Origin: Prorocentrum cordatum
Taxonomy: Eukaryota; Sar; Dinophyceae; Prorocentrales; Prorocentraceae
Assembly (NCBI GenBank): GCA_963575745.1
Contig: CAUYUJ010021060.1
Location: forward strand, 210,789 to 274,788
Direction: 5' to 3'
Length of the DNA: 64,000 bases
Of the stretch, positions 55,365 through 64,000 are shown one piece after another. The first letter of the stretch is position 1. Each line of letters begins with the position of its first letter. The notes below the pieces were generated by a model. The model saw only the letters and a program-made list of their open reading frames with translations, did no database searches and was not told where the DNA came from. The translations under genes and the position numbers were made by a program.

Positions 55365-56268
55365 TGCAAACCGCCCAACAGCAGCAGCCACAAGTCGTCA
55401 TGTCAGACATCACGCACACAGGAGAGACAGAAGCATTGTAAGGAGGGGCGGAAATTGGGGCGCTGACTCCTAGCTTACGCAGCCCTTTTCCGTGCGTGCG
55501 GGGCTTGATGGTACAACTGTAATGCCAACGTTTTGGATCTACCGGCCTATCCTGCACAGACGGAGCCGACACGAACAAACATGAAGAGTGCATCGGCCAC
55601 TGGACCACCCACCTGAAATGGTACACCCTCCCCGTGGGAATCGGCAGGGCGATCCCGCAAGACGTGTGCACGCCACCTTGTGACAACACACAAGTTGCAC
55701 TGGTGTGTCCCCAACATAACCAAACAGCGGCACCATCAACGCCAGTACAAGCACCGACCACACCAACAGCAGCAGCAGCAAAGCACCGACAGCACCGACT
55801 CCAGCTCCGACCACCGACACCAACCAACGACCAGCAGCGCCACCAGCACCAAACGCCACCGAACACCAGCATCGACCACCACGAACCAACACTGACCACC
55901 AGGACGTGGCACCGCTCAACAACACTGACAGAACACAGGAATCGACCACCAGCACTGACCACAAACAAACACCATCGACCACAAGCACAATCCTGAACTC
56001 CGTCTTCCCTGTCTTCTATTTGCGCCGGCTCGTTTACTACTTCGTCCACATATTCTATTTGTGCTGGTTGCTGTCCTTTTCCGACCACACGCTCTATTTG
56101 TTCCGGTTCGTGAACTATGTCATCCAGAGTTTCAGCACCCACACGGTCTGAGGCTACGGCCTCTTGCGCCTTGCCCAAAGGGCACGGGCACCCCCGGTGC
56201 CCCGAACCGGCGCCTCCGCTCCCTGAAGGAGTCGCCCCTGGCACGCGACGGTCATCCACTGCGCCCAC
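55186..56268 (-). CDS. long minus-strand ORF with 13-residue repeats (unknown)
   Basis: 360 codons open. Near its N-terminus, three 13-residue units end in PEQIE, PAQIE and PAQIE (for example YVDEVVNEPAQIE). They are encoded by exact 39-bp units (plus-strand ctattt words at 56016, 56055 and 56094). Known: short Val/Pro/Gln/Ile/Glu repeats of this type occur in alveolate cortical proteins (alveolins) and in many repetitive dinoflagellate proteins. The rest is Cys/Trp/Val-rich with CAC/CCA-derived low complexity (55740-55960) and looks less like protein. Only the repeat part is persuasive. The ORF may be one exon or a chance extension. Confidence 0.35.
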   Translation of the reverse strand: MGAVDDRRVPGATPSGSGGAGSGHRGCPCPLGKAQEAVASDRVGAETLDDIVHEPEQIERVVGKGQQPAQIEYVDEVVNEPAQIEDREDGVQDCACGRWCLFVVSAGGRFLCSVSVVERCHVLVVSVGSWWSMLVFGGVWCWWRCWSLVGVGGRSWSRCCRCFAAAAVGVVGACTGVDGAAVWLCWGHTSATCVLSQGGVHTSCGIALPIPTGRVYHFRWVVQWPMHSSCLFVSAPSVQDRPVDPKRWHYSCTIKPRTHGKGLRKLGVSAPISAPPYNASVSPVCVMSDMTTCGCCCWAVCTVNWCMQGSCLQVCRTTLSPLRLSTILCRCCRSGYTAVGEWLRWCCLVWLRRWWSGANF

Positions 56269-56269
56269 T

Positions 56270-57200
56270 GGGGCTTGGGGTGGAGCTTCCCTTCATGGGA
56301 TCTCGAAACGTGTGAGTGCTGTGCCGAAGTGTTTGCCCAGCATGCAACACATGCCCACTTGGGCCTTCGGTGGGGCTCCCCATGGGGGCACGAAACATGT
56401 AAGTAGCGTTCCGCAATGGAGCCGCCAAGCCAAGCATGCGAGCATGCCCGCAAGACACTTCGATGGAGCCTTTTAAGGGTTCATGAAGCGTGCGAGGGCG
56501 CGTCGAGCTGGGAGCGGGTGCGGCATGCGTTGCGCCCCACTGGGGCCTTCCTTGGAGCTCCCTTATGGGGCCACGAAGCGTGTGAGGGGTGCGCTGACAT
56601 GGAGCCGCCCAGCATGCGACCATACACTTTTTCCGTCGGCGGCGAGGCAGAGTTGGCTGTACCAGCGCCAGAAAAGCGGATTGGCCAGCGTGAAGGAGCG
56701 GGAAAAGGACAGACAGGGCGGCCGCGGGGGGGGGAGGGGAGGTCGCTCAGGGGCGGACGGGTCAACACCTGAGCTGCTGGCGCGGCCAGCCCCGTCGGCG
56801 GGGACCATGACAGCTGCCGGGCCGCAGCTGCCATGCGAACATACGCACTGAAGCTGCAGGTTGAGCTCCCTGGGCCACGAGGCTTGCCAGGAGTGTGCCC
56901 GACAGCAGCCGCCCAGCAGGCGAATATGCCCACTGGGGCCTTCGATGGAGACCCCTCTCTAATGGGATCGCGGGACATGTGATGGGTGTTCCGAACTGGG
57001 GGCAGGGGCGCCATGCGCTGCGTCCCGCTGGGGCCGTCGGTGGACCTTAGTTGTGGGGCCACGAGGCGTGTGATCAGTGCGCCGAAATGGGGGCGGGTGC
57101 CGCATGCGCAGCGTCGCACTGGGGCCCCTGGTGGAGCACCCCGCGGGGCCGCGAACCGCGTGAACCACGGACATGCGGAGAGTAGAGGCAAGGACGGGAT
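56270..57200 (+). repeat. 78-bp satellite array, copy 3
   Basis: Degenerate units with ccttcggtggggctccccat, gggggcacgaaac and ggggccacgaagcgtgtgag, interrupted at about 56625-56860 by unrelated GC-rich sequence. Ends in the shared tail cacggacatgcggag (57167-57181). Same orientation as copy 1. Confidence 0.85.
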
Positions 57201-57549
57201 GGGGATGCGGAGGCAAGAGGCAAGGATAGGGAGGAGGATGAGGAGGAGTGAGGAGTGAGGCGTGGGGGCGCTGCAGATTCAAAGCAAGGATCTAACACAT
57301 AATGGTGGTGGAGCAAGTAATGCGACAACCATGCAACGTGACAGCCACTCCAAGCGACAACATCGTACCGTGCCACCCAGACGGCCTCAAGATCTAGGAA
57401 GCGCTTAGCGTTTCTGGGGGTGTTCGGGAGGAGGGGGAGGTCCAAGGAGCGAGGGCGGAGATTTCAGTTTCTATCCCGAAGGTCCGCGAATAGACGAGCT
57501 CAGCAATTGCCAGGGGAGTGAGCGCGAGCAGGAGTGACAGAGGGAGGAA

Positions 57550-57680
57550 GAGAAGGAGGAGGAGGAGGGGGAGGAGGAGGAGGAGGAGGAGGAGGAGGAG
57601 GAGGAGGAGGGGGAAAAGGAGGAGGAGGAGGAGGAGGAGGAGGAGGAGGAGGAGGAGGAGGAGGAGGAGGGGGAGTAGGA
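57550..57680 (+). repeat. GGA tract
   Basis: (GGA)n, two blocks divided by GGGGGAAAAGG. Confidence 0.95.
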
Positions 57681-58440
57681 TAACGTGGGCGAGAGGTACG
57701 GACTTTGCTTTCTTTCTTTGCGCTCGTGCCAGATACGGCGGGCGCTTATGCACGTGCGGACCTGACATGCCAGCATGTCGCTGACGCCAAGGGAAGCCCA
57801 TCACAGGAGGAGCGGGAGAACGAAGGATGAAACAAGCTGCCTGCGCCAGGAAAGCAAGAACCAGAAGACTGGGAGAGGTATAACAAAAGAATGAAGAGGA
57901 AAGGGGGCGCACGTTGCTGGCGCCCAGAGAGCCAGAAGTGGACGTGAGAGCATCCTCGTGCTGCAGGGTGCATACGTATGTTGAGCTTGGGCGCCGCTCT
58001 GGGCTCGCTTTGCCCTCACCGCCGCCGCTCAGCACGAGTGCAGCGTTTGCGTCGCCCTCGAAGGCTTTGCGCGTGCTCCATGCCAGCGGGACTTCTGGTA
58101 CAAGTCCTCCTGCGTACTGTTTGCAGCTCGCTTGTTGCACCCAAGCCCGCCACGCTAACTTGCCCAGCATCACGCTAGGCCCAGTGCCCTCCCTAGGGTT
58201 CCGTTCTGAGTCCCTTTCGGCATCTGAGCCGTCTCGGCCGCCGAACGGACCCGGGATCGAGCCCATGCGGTGGCCGAGCTGGCCCCAATTACCCCCACCC
58301 CGTCGGAATCGAGCTCATTCGGGGGCCGAGTGGGCTCAGACAGAGGCCATTGGGCACCCCAAGACGGCCCCAAAGGGGCCCCCGGATCCTCCTCCTGTGA
58401 GCGGCGCGGGAGGGAGGGAAGTGAGAAGGAGAAGGCCTTC
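57681..58440. other. unassigned GC-rich spacer
   Basis: Overlapping ORFs on both strands with no domain I know. 58330-58400 has ggccattgggcaccccaaga-like words related to the CTTGGGGCC family (inverted). Confidence 0.4.
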
Positions 58441-58575
58441 TTAGAAGGCGGCGGGACTTCTCAGAAACCCTCGCGACTTCTGAGAATTTGTATGTCTTCG
58501 GGGAAGGCTTAGAAGACTTTTCAGAAGTCCGGGGGACTTCCGAACCTTCTGAGAAGGCTCGCCCCTTCTCACTTC
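58440..58575 (+). repeat. ACTTCTCAGAA / TTCTGAGAAG inverted-word cluster
   Basis: gacttctcagaa, gacttctgagaa, gacttttcagaagtc and ccttctgagaagg alternate. Several are self-complementary, so the segment can fold into nested hairpins. Confidence 0.7.
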
Positions 58576-58714
58576 CCCCCGCGCTCGCCGCCAATCCTGT
58601 GCACGTGCCGCAGGACAGAACGTCGTGGTGTCCGCAGAGCATGCGCGCGGGTGACATGGAGAGAGGCGGAGGACAAGGAAGAGGAGAGTGACAGGCGGGC
58701 CCCGCCGCCTGCTG

Positions 58715-59035
58715 CTCCTCCTCCTCCTCCCCCCTTCCACCCCAAACTCCTCCTTCCCCTTCTCCCCCTCCTTCTCCTCCCCTTCCTCCCCCTCCTTCTC
58801 CTCCTTCTCCGTCTCCTCCTCCTCCTCCTTCTCCTCCTCCTCCTCCTCCTCCTCCTCCTCCTCCTCCTCCTTTCCCTCCCTCCTCCCCCTCCTCTCTCCC
58901 TCCTTCCCCTCCCTCCTCCTCCTCCTCCTCCTCCTCCTCCTCCTCCTCCTCCTCCTCCTCTCCCTCCCTCCCTCCCTCCCTCCCTCCCTCCCTCCCTCCT
59001 CCTCCTCCTCCTCCTCCTCCTCCTCCTCCTCCTCC
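58715..59035 (+). repeat. CCT tract with CCCT runs
   Basis: About 320 bp of (TCC)n with a (CCCT)n section at about 58962-58997. Directly abuts the second LINE. Confidence 0.96.
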
Positions 59036-59560
59036 TGGACGGCGTCAAGGAGGCCCTGGCTCCCTGGCTCAACACGTGCGGCTTCCATGACGGCGTTCAC
59101 TTCAAGTACGAGGGTGGGCGATTGGGTCGGCGATTCGTGGTGCGCTTCTAGGGCGACATGGAAGCCACCCTTGAGCGGAGGATGCGCCTGGTTTTCCTCG
59201 GGCTTTGCACTGCCGAGGGGTGGCGGCAGTTTCGCACGGCGGTTCCTGGCAGCAGGATGGCACAGCTGTACGTGGGCATGGACAAGAACAGGCATCAGCA
59301 GACCAGGGAGATCAACCTCAAGACTCTGCAACGACCCCTTGGCGATCGGCTCCAGAGCCGCACGTTCGCCGACCGCGAGATGGGCATCATCACCGTCAGC
59401 TGGGAGCCGCTGCCAAGCTCACGGCTGATCCCGTGGCCGCGCCCAAGGTCCAGTGGAACGTCAACACGATCGCTGATGCACATCTTCCCTGGGCTGAGGC
59501 TGAGGCTCTGGCCGACGGCCTCTTCAAGAAGCGCGAGACACAGTGGTGCGGGTAGCTCAC
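59036..59560 (+). pseudogene. LINE 2 N-terminal domain
   Basis: After the CCT tract the frame reads GVKEALAPWLNTCGFHDGVH and GRLGRRFVVRF to a TAG at 59149. In the same phase it continues with MEATLERRMRLVFLGLC, QLYVGMDKNRHQQTREIN and MGIITVSWEPL. A frameshift then leads to VQWNVNTIADAHL, ending at 59553. I recognise this order (a small alpha/beta segment, then a VGxDKN and xWxPL block) as the region before the endonuclease in one group of dinoflagellate LINE proteins. Its function is not known to me. Confidence 0.55.
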
Positions 59561-60685
59561 GGCTGGGACGACCCTCGGTCCGCTTCGTGTCGTGGTATTA
59601 CCGCGCGCCCTGCCACTACACCGCGACAGGGCTTTCCAGGAGGATGGCCACCCTACAGGCCTTTGATGGGGGCAACGTTGTCCGGGGCCTCCAGTAGGTG
59701 CACGGCAATCAAGCGGCGGTTGAGGTGGTACTTCAGCGCACTGACCGGCAGCATGTGGTTTTCTGGTCACTCCTGCTGAATTCGCATAGCGGCGGAGTCG
59801 CCACGATCTTTTCTGGTCACGCCGCTCGCTGACTCTGGCAAGTTCCCGGCTTACCACTGCAGCGTCCCTCGGCAGGGGTCCGCTGCGCGGGCTGCTCACC
59901 TGCAACAGGCGGCGGGCCAGGCAGCGGCTCCCGGCTCCCGCGCACAATCGCTTCGGCAGAGGCGGGCAGCATTGCGGGCGCGCGAAGCTTTGGTCGCCGT
60001 TTGATCGCTGGCGCTGCCTCGGGGCTGTCGCACCGAATGAGGGCTCCGCACTCTGTGAACGAGTTGCTGGTGTACTGTCTGACAGGGCTGGCGCTCCAGC
60101 CGCCAATCCCGACTCTCGGGTTAACGCGTGACTGGCGTCCTCGGGGGCGCAAGGCCGCGGAGACGACTCGCCCATACGCCGCGCTGGCGAGGCCGCCAGG
60201 GCCACGCAGGGCGAGGTTCCCACAGTTTGCGTCGACGCACGTACATGAGATCGATTGTAGACACTCCTAGGAACATGGCCGACACTCGGGTGGCAAATTC
60301 CGCACTCCCTGCTCATCCCAATGCGGGTGACGCTAACGGTATGCTCCCTGACTCACGTAGCTCGGGTGCATCGTTCCCTTCGCCCTGCTCTTCGGCCTCC
60401 TCCTCCTCCTCCTCCTCCTCCACCTCTTCGAGCTCTGGGACCTCCTCTGCGACTACACTACGCTCTTCTGGGTCATCATCATCGTCGTCCCCTCACTTCG
60501 GTCGCCGAGTGCTGGTTTGGGCGGACCCTCCTTGGTGGCTGGAGCGCCCCCGTCCAGGGCGACCGAAGTCCAAACGCAACGTTTGGGGACCGACCAGGGG
60601 GACGCAGGGTAGGGCTCGGCCGCGGCGGCACGCCTGGTCGGCGCGCTGGGTGGCTTTGGCGCAGCGTCTTCCAGCGACCTGTTAT
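59561..60685 (+). pseudogene. LINE 2 degenerate middle region
   Basis: One short piece at 59700-59830 (VVFWSLLLNSHSGGVATIF) is reminiscent of the Gly-Gly-Val-Ala part of an AP-type endonuclease. Otherwise stops and frameshifts prevent assignment. 60400-60490 carries TCC/CATCAT low complexity. Confidence 0.35.
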
Positions 60686-60689
60686 TCCT

Positions 60690-61014
60690 CATGCCCGTGC
60701 TGCTTGGTACGCCCAACCATTTGCCCATCGAGGAGACTTCTATGATCTGCCGCCGCCAACCCTGGGCAAGATGCGCCACTTCCTCCGGAGTGTTGGGGAG
60801 GCGTCGCTAGGGCCCGACCAGCTACCCTACGTCGCGTGGCTCATCGGGGAGGGCCCGTCGATCCTCATGGACGTCTTGCTCAAGCTGGCGAACAGCGAGT
60901 CGATGCCAGGCTGGTTCGGGTAGTGCACCGTGGTATTTCTTCCGAAAGAACGAGATGGCCCGTGACCTCCTCGGGAGACGCCCTGGCGACACGTGTCCTT
61001 CAGGGCTTAAGAAC
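60690..61014 (+). pseudogene. LINE 2 reverse transcriptase, fingers part
   Basis: Reads KMRHFLRSVGEASLGPDQLP, YVAWLIGEG and LLKLANSESMPGWFG, then a TAG at 60921, then CTVVFLPKERDGP. The last residues (SGLKN) are cut by the foldback element at 61015. The GPDxLPYxxW and VxLPK words are hallmarks of the RT fingers. Confidence 0.7.
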
Positions 61015-61252
61015 GCTAGGCCTCCTGGATGGGATCGGAGTAGATGGGGTCGGAGGATCGCGCCGCATCGCCGATGCATCGGCGATGCGGCTCGATGCGG
61101 AGCCTAATGTTCTCCATCCGACGTTGCCGATGCATCCCCGAGGTCGCCAGTGCATCGCAGATGCATCGCCGATGTATCGTCGATGCATTGGCGATGCGGT
61201 GCGATCCTCTGACCCCATCTACGCCGACCCCATTTAGGACTTAGGAGGTATC
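61015..61252. mobile_element. 238-bp MITE-like foldback element inserted in LINE 2 RT
   Basis: Seen: the left arm from 61028 (gatgggatcggagtagatgg) matches the reverse complement of the right arm ending at 61234 for about 54 bp with few mismatches. The centre is full of gatgcatcg/gcatcgccgatg words. The element is flanked by taagaac at 61008-61014 and 61253-61259. The RT reading is interrupted exactly here: KN lies before it, and KNICNKAIAAVLNGCI reads on from the second copy of the flank. Known: terminal inverted repeats plus a short duplication of target DNA define MITE/foldback elements moved by a DNA transposase. No transposase gene is in the window. Confidence 0.85.
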
Positions 61253-61757
61253 TAAGAACATCTGCAACAAAGCGATCGCGGCAGTGCTCAACGGTTGCAT
61301 CCAGCCCTGGATTCGCACCAGGGGGGCGGGTATGCAGCGGGGCTTCATTGCAGGGCGCGAGATGCTCAGCAACGTGGTGGAGTTGGGTGGCATCTCGCGT
61401 GCTGCCAGCTGGCGCTGCTGGAGCGGGGAGGAGTTCGAACCGATGCTCGTTACCTTCGACTTTGCGCAGGCGTTCCCGTCTGTGCGTCAGTCGTGGCTGC
61501 ACTGTACCCCCTTGGTATCTCAGGTCCCCGCCAGGTTTCAGAAGGCTGTCGCCCAGCTCAACTGGTTACACTCGTGCTCGATGCTGGCGGGGGGAGTGAG
61601 CCGCCTGGTTGGCTTCGGTTGGAGGGCCAGCGGTCCACTCTTTGTTCTTGACGGCCGCTGCGGCCATGATGCGCACGGCGCTCGTGACCACCGCAGCCTG
61701 GCGGCCGCTCCTGGTCAAGATCCGCGAGGCCTCTCTCGTGGCTCCGACGACAGCTGA
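61253..61757 (+). pseudogene. LINE 2 reverse transcriptase, palm part
   Basis: KNICNKAIAAVLNGCIQPWI, MQRGFIAGREMLSNVVELGG and VTFDFAQAFPSVRQSWL (motif A, catalytic Asp codon 61458). After about 61640 (SGPLFVL) the expected motif C with its Asp pair is not found in any frame, so the catalytic centre is incomplete. Confidence 0.8.
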
Positions 61758-61782
61758 CTTTCTTTCCCTGCCATTCTGGTAG

Positions 61783-62384
61783 ATGCCTTGCATCGCGACG
61801 TCCCTAGAAAAGGCCACGTTTGGCTTCCCCGAGGACCCAACACTGCGGGCGTGGGGGCGGCTGGCGCTGGAGCGTTGTTGCTTTGGGTCCATGGAGGTCC
61901 GCCCAAAGCGGCAGAGCGTCTTCGGGGGGGCATCCGTTGCCGAGCACGTCTTCCAAGATGAGTTTCAGGAGCTCGTCCGAAGGAGGGTGGCCAAGTGGTT
62001 TGGGGTGAACCTTCGGCGTCGGGGGTGGTTTGGGACGAAATGGCCACCTTCCTCTGGACACGGCCCCCCAGCTGGGTCTCGGCAGCATTGAAGATTTGGC
62101 TCGGGGGGTGGATGACGAACACCCGTATGCAACGACAGGCGCGGTGTTTCCTAGGGCGCGATTTCCCTGATCATGTCACTCATTATTCGCTCTCGTGCCA
62201 GCCGCTGTCGGAGTTGGTCGCCCTTGCCACCCGCCAGACCCCTCCAGCAGATCGGCTGCGTCGTCTCGGTCTCGCGGGGGAGGATCTCCGGTGGTGCGTA
62301 GGCTTCTTCCACGGGTACCGCGTGCTTGCTCAACTTGTCCGTTCTGCTTCCCGCGCCCTCTCGCCCATGGAGGCCCCCGAATAG
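61783..62384 (+). pseudogene. LINE 2 C-terminal region with HY-type finger
   Basis: One frame (61783-62000) reads LRAWGRLALERCCFG and HVFQDEFQELVRRRVAKWFG. After a shift the next (61995-62384) reads NTRMQRQARCFLGRDFPDHV, THYSLSCQPLSEL and LRWCVGFFHGYRVLAQL. Known: a CxxG...D.l.HY..C finger followed by a helical segment ends this LINE clade. Ends with TAG at 62382. Confidence 0.65.
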
Positions 62385-62509
62385 GTTTCGGGCGATAGCG
62401 CTGGCCCTAAGGCTTCCGCGACGGCCGATGGGGAGGGGCCAGGGGTAGAATAGCGAGGCAGTTGCCAGTCCTTTCCGTTGGGTTGACGGGGACTCTTCCG
62501 CAGACTGTG

Positions 62510-62912
62510 CCTCCTCCTCCCTCCTCCGTCCTCCCTCCTCCCTCCTCCTTCCTCCTTCCTCCCTCCTCCCTCCTCCCTCCTCCCTCTTCCCTCCTCCTCC
62601 TCCTCCTCCTCCTTCTCCTCCTCTTTCTCCTCCTCCTCCTCCTCCTCCTCCTCCTCCTTCTCCTCCTCCCCTTTTATCCCTCCTCCGTCCTCCCTCTTCC
62701 CTCCTCCCTCCTCCCTCTTCCCTCCTCCTCCTCGCTCCCTCCCTCCCTCCCTCCCTCCCCTCCCTCCCTCCCTCCCTCCCTCCCTCCCTCCTCCCTTCCT
62801 TGCTCCTTCCATCCTTCCCTCCCTCTCTCCTCCCTCCTCCTCCTCCTCCTCCTCCTCCTCCTCCTCCTCCTCCTCCTCCTCCTCCTCCTCCTCCTCCTCC
62901 TCCTCCTCCCCT
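62510..62912 (+). repeat. CCT tract with CCCT runs
   Basis: About 400 bp of (TCC)n mixed with TCCCTCC and (CCCT)n (62720-62800). Same type as 58.7-59.03 kb. The two tracts frame the second LINE. Confidence 0.96.
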
Positions 62913-63590
62913 CCTGCACTAGCCCGGGGGCACCCGAGTGGGTCCCCACCCCCGCCACAATGGGGGACCCCCGGGCTTTGGGGTTCAGCCCAGGTCTCGC
63001 TGCCCGCCACGCCACGGCAGCAAACCTGCCGGGCGCCGCCCTCCCCTCGGAGGCGGTTCGCGCACGGATTCCGGCCCGCCCGCCCTTCGACGGAACGGGC
63101 GCTCTGGCGGCGGCGGCGAGGGAGAAGAGGAAGCGGAGGGGGAGGGAGGAGGGGAGGGAGCCGGGAGAGAACCAGGAGGCGGAGGCGACGGACGCACGGC
63201 CGGGGACCCTGCGCCACCGGCACCCCCCGTTAGGCGCTCGTGCGACCGCCGGAGGCAAGGGGCGGGGGAGGAGAGGGAGGGGGAGGGGGAGAGGGAGGAG
63301 GAGGGGGAGGCGGCGCAAGAGGCAGGCAGCCAGGCGCGCTGCGCGCGGCGCGCGCCCTGCTTCAGCCTGTGGCCCGCTCCTGGCCAGCAGCCGGCCCGGC
63401 GCCGCCCCCCGGGCAGGCTGCTCTCGAGCCCGCGCCGCGGCCCAGCAGAGCCGCTCAAGTGCGCCGGGCGCGGTGGGCCGCTGGCCCGGCGCCCGCGCCG
63501 TCGGCCCCTGCCTCGCGGCGGGGCAGCCCGGCGCCCGCGCTGCCGGTGCCGGCGGCCGCCCGGCGGGGCGGGCCGCGGGCGGGCAAGCAG
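62913..63590. other. GC-rich spacer
   Basis: GGA/GGC-rich at 63105-63320. ORFs in all frames are Ala/Arg/Pro-rich with no domain. Probably flank of the minus-strand LINE. Confidence 0.45.
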
Positions 63591-63599
63591 GCCGCGCGG

Positions 63600-64000
63600 T
63601 AGCTCTCGGCGTTGCCCCGCTGCAAAGTCACAGCGAGGCTTTGTCGGGCCGCCGTGAGCGCCTCAGCGTCCCCGCGCGCCCAGGTTCGGAGCAGCGCCTG
63701 CGCTTCGAGCCCCGCCCGCCCGAGGGTCTCAAGGGCGAAGGCCGTCAGCCCGGGGCCGGGGTAGCGCCTGTGCTTGCGCTCTTCCGCGGCTGCTGCAGCC
63801 GCGCCGTCGCGGACAGCGCGACCCCGGCCCGCCGCGGAGCGGGCGCCCAGCGCCGCGTTCGTGACCACGACGTCGGCGTACGCCGGGCCAGCGGTCGGGT
63901 CGGTGTAAGCCACATCGAGCCGCGCGGCCTCGACGGTGCCGTCGTGCCCAGCTCTGTCCCAAGCGGGGACGTCCTGCTCGGTCGCCACCCCCGTGGCCCC
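63600..64000 (-). pseudogene. third LINE, C-terminal part (partial at window edge)
   Basis: The minus frame is open from the window edge and reads VAYTDPTAGPAYADVVVTNA, KHRRYPGPGLTAFALETLGR, LRTWARGDAEALTAARQSL and AVTLQRGNAESYRAA. Known: a D.x.TDP ... D.VVT ... K..RYP...L.PFalE..GR.G ... LQR.NA ending is characteristic of the C-terminus of another dinoflagellate LINE group (a nuclease-like fold before the tail). The N-terminal bulk lies outside the window. The frame stays open to 63455, but similarity stops near 63600. Whether this copy is intact cannot be told. Confidence 0.65.

Larger units (their letters stand above)
59036..62384 (+). mobile_element. second LINE, strongly decayed and 5'-truncated
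   Basis: Ordered plus-strand fragments: an N-terminal segment typical of dinoflagellate LINE proteins (59036-59560), degenerate sequence with possible endonuclease remains (59600-60650), RT fingers (60690-61014), RT palm (61253-61640) and a C-terminal HY-containing finger (61995-62384). The protein wording (QRGFIAGREMLSNV, FDFAQAFPSV) differs from the LINE at 42-49 kb, so it belongs to another clade. The reading frame is broken many times. Confidence 0.75.

Noticed and set aside
61028-61234. Hairpin RNA gene
   Set aside because: The flanking 7-bp duplication and the split RT make an inserted foldback element the better explanation.

Overview
The window looks like nuclear DNA of a dinoflagellate, very rich in repeats and with few genes. 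This rests on the protein families that can be recognised: two non-LTR retrotransposon types and a retroviral-like Gag of the kinds typical of dinoflagellate genomes. It also rests on high GC, very abundant GGA/CCT, CGA, TGA and TTG microsatellites, and several megasatellite-like tandem arrays. No rRNA, tRNA, CRISPR array or bacterial-type operon was seen. The species cannot be read from the sequence, and other large-genome protists remain possible.

Layout. 1-1.4 kb is unassigned. 1.4-8.7 kb holds GGA tracts, the CTTGGGGCC repeat family, the first 78-bp satellite array (3.64-4.91 kb), a possible split gene for a mitochondrial-carrier-like protein (5.88-7.0 kb) and a 10-bp GCATTGCTTT satellite. 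8.8-17.9 kb is dominated by a composite repeat of about 1.3-1.9 kb: copies A to D on the plus strand and copy E inverted, with a G-rich spacer at 13.05-14.33 kb. A partial inverted copy F lies at 51.4-52.0 kb. 18.08-24.69 kb is a decayed LTR-type retroelement with 181-bp direct repeats and a broken Gag, sitting inside CATATACA-type microsatellite DNA. 24.7-41.5 kb is mostly simple and satellite repeats: TATG, GGA, AGCTAA, GTAGTGA and TGATGA. It also has the second 78-bp array (34.55-35.6 kb, inverted) and a 507-bp tandem duplication (32.07-32.8 kb).

42.2-49.3 kb is the best-preserved element, a near full-length LINE. It has a zinc-ribbon/coiled-coil ORF1, then an ORF2 with AP-type endonuclease, reverse transcriptase, zinc finger and RNase H, broken by several stops and frameshifts and by a purine-rich insertion. 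49.3-59 kb returns to simple repeats, with a retroelement C-terminal tail (55.1 kb), a 13-residue repeat ORF on the minus strand (56 kb) and the third 78-bp array (56.27-57.2 kb). 59.03-62.39 kb is a second, unrelated decayed LINE, whose reverse transcriptase is split by a 238-bp foldback element flanked by a 7-bp duplication. The right edge holds the C-terminal piece of a third LINE on the minus strand.

No set of cellular genes working together is visible. The window reads as layered transposon insertions and tandem-repeat growth around at most one or two possible host exons.
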